A stretch of 14,028 bases of DNA, from NCBI GenBank assembly GCA_900547855.1, contig URIK01000035.1, positions 1 to 14,028 on the forward strand. Direction: 5' to 3'. Below the pieces are notes generated by a model. The model did not search any database and had not been told where the DNA came from. It worked only from the letters and a program-made list of their open reading frames with translations. This DNA comes from an uncultured Collinsella sp. (lineage in GTDB: Bacteria; Actinomycetota; Coriobacteriia; Coriobacteriales; Coriobacteriaceae). This document shows, one piece after another, positions 13,980 through 14,028 of this stretch. Position 1 is the stretch's first letter; every line of letters starts with the position of its first letter. A program made the position numbers and the translations under genes.

Positions 13980-14028
13980 CTGTCTCTTATACACATCTCC
14001 GAGCCCACGAGACGCTCATGAATCTCGT
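13980..14028. other. Illumina Nextera i7 adapter, reverse complement (sequencing artefact)
   Basis: CTGTCTCTTATACACATCT (13980-13998) is the Tn5 mosaic end, followed by CCGAGCCCACGAGAC, the index GCTCATGA and ATCTCGT of the P7 tail. It is the exact reverse complement of bases 1-48 plus one further adapter base. Translations ending SLIHISEPTRRS come from it and are not protein. Confidence 0.98.

Noticed and set aside
13617..14021. Open frame ending SLIHISEPTRRS
   Set aside because: The end is adapter translation, and the body is out of frame with the better supported GTG-initiated AmaP-like reading.
1..14028. Terminal inverted repeats suggesting a transposon or linear replicon
   Set aside because: The repeats match the Nextera adapter base for base, and no transposase or replication gene is present.

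Overview
The window looks like one complete metagenomic or draft-genome contig rather than a slice of a finished chromosome. Bases 1-48 and 13980-14027 are a perfect inverted copy of an Illumina Nextera (Tn5) i7 adapter including its 8-base index, so real genomic sequence runs only from about 49 to 13979. The DNA is GC-rich with strong C/G third-position bias. Gene content and style (a LAQTG sortase signal, a Nfu-type NifU protein, type III pantothenate kinase, an AmaP-like protein, a DUF6020-type membrane protein) suggest a gut actinobacterium of class Coriobacteriia, most likely Collinsella or a close relative. That assignment is inference from composition and family resemblance, not from a marker gene.

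Layout. Left edge: the 3' end of a probable arylsulfotransferase-like gene (+), facing a DUF389 membrane protein (-) that carries an EF-hand-like loop. A 307-bp divergent intergenic region follows, with a 12-bp direct repeat and a 12-bp palindrome. It precedes the largest gene, a 1169-residue cell-wall-anchored surface protein: signal peptide, long alanine-rich coiled coil, central CAP/SCP domain, second long coiled coil, LAQTG anchor. Just after the signal peptide it carries a run of nine G; gain or loss of one G puts a TAG stop within six codons, the layout of a phase-variation switch. Two back-to-back terminators separate it from an OPT-family transporter on the minus strand.

The right half is a run of plus-strand housekeeping and envelope genes, each with its own ribosome binding site: type III pantothenate kinase (coenzyme A synthesis), a dCMP-deaminase-family enzyme (dUMP supply), a Nfu-type iron-sulfur scaffold, Lgt (lipoprotein lipidation), a large DUF6020-like polytopic membrane protein flanked by hairpin-forming intergenic repeats, a YebC/TACO1-family protein, and the first 103 codons of an AmaP-like membrane protein cut off by the contig end. 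These do not form one obvious pathway; Lgt, the DUF6020-like protein, the AmaP-like protein and the sortase substrate share a cell-envelope theme.

The strongest candidate for something new is the combination at 1769-5278: a predicted on/off G-tract in a coiled coil-CAP-coiled coil surface protein. No CRISPR array, tRNA, rRNA, transposase or phage gene was seen.
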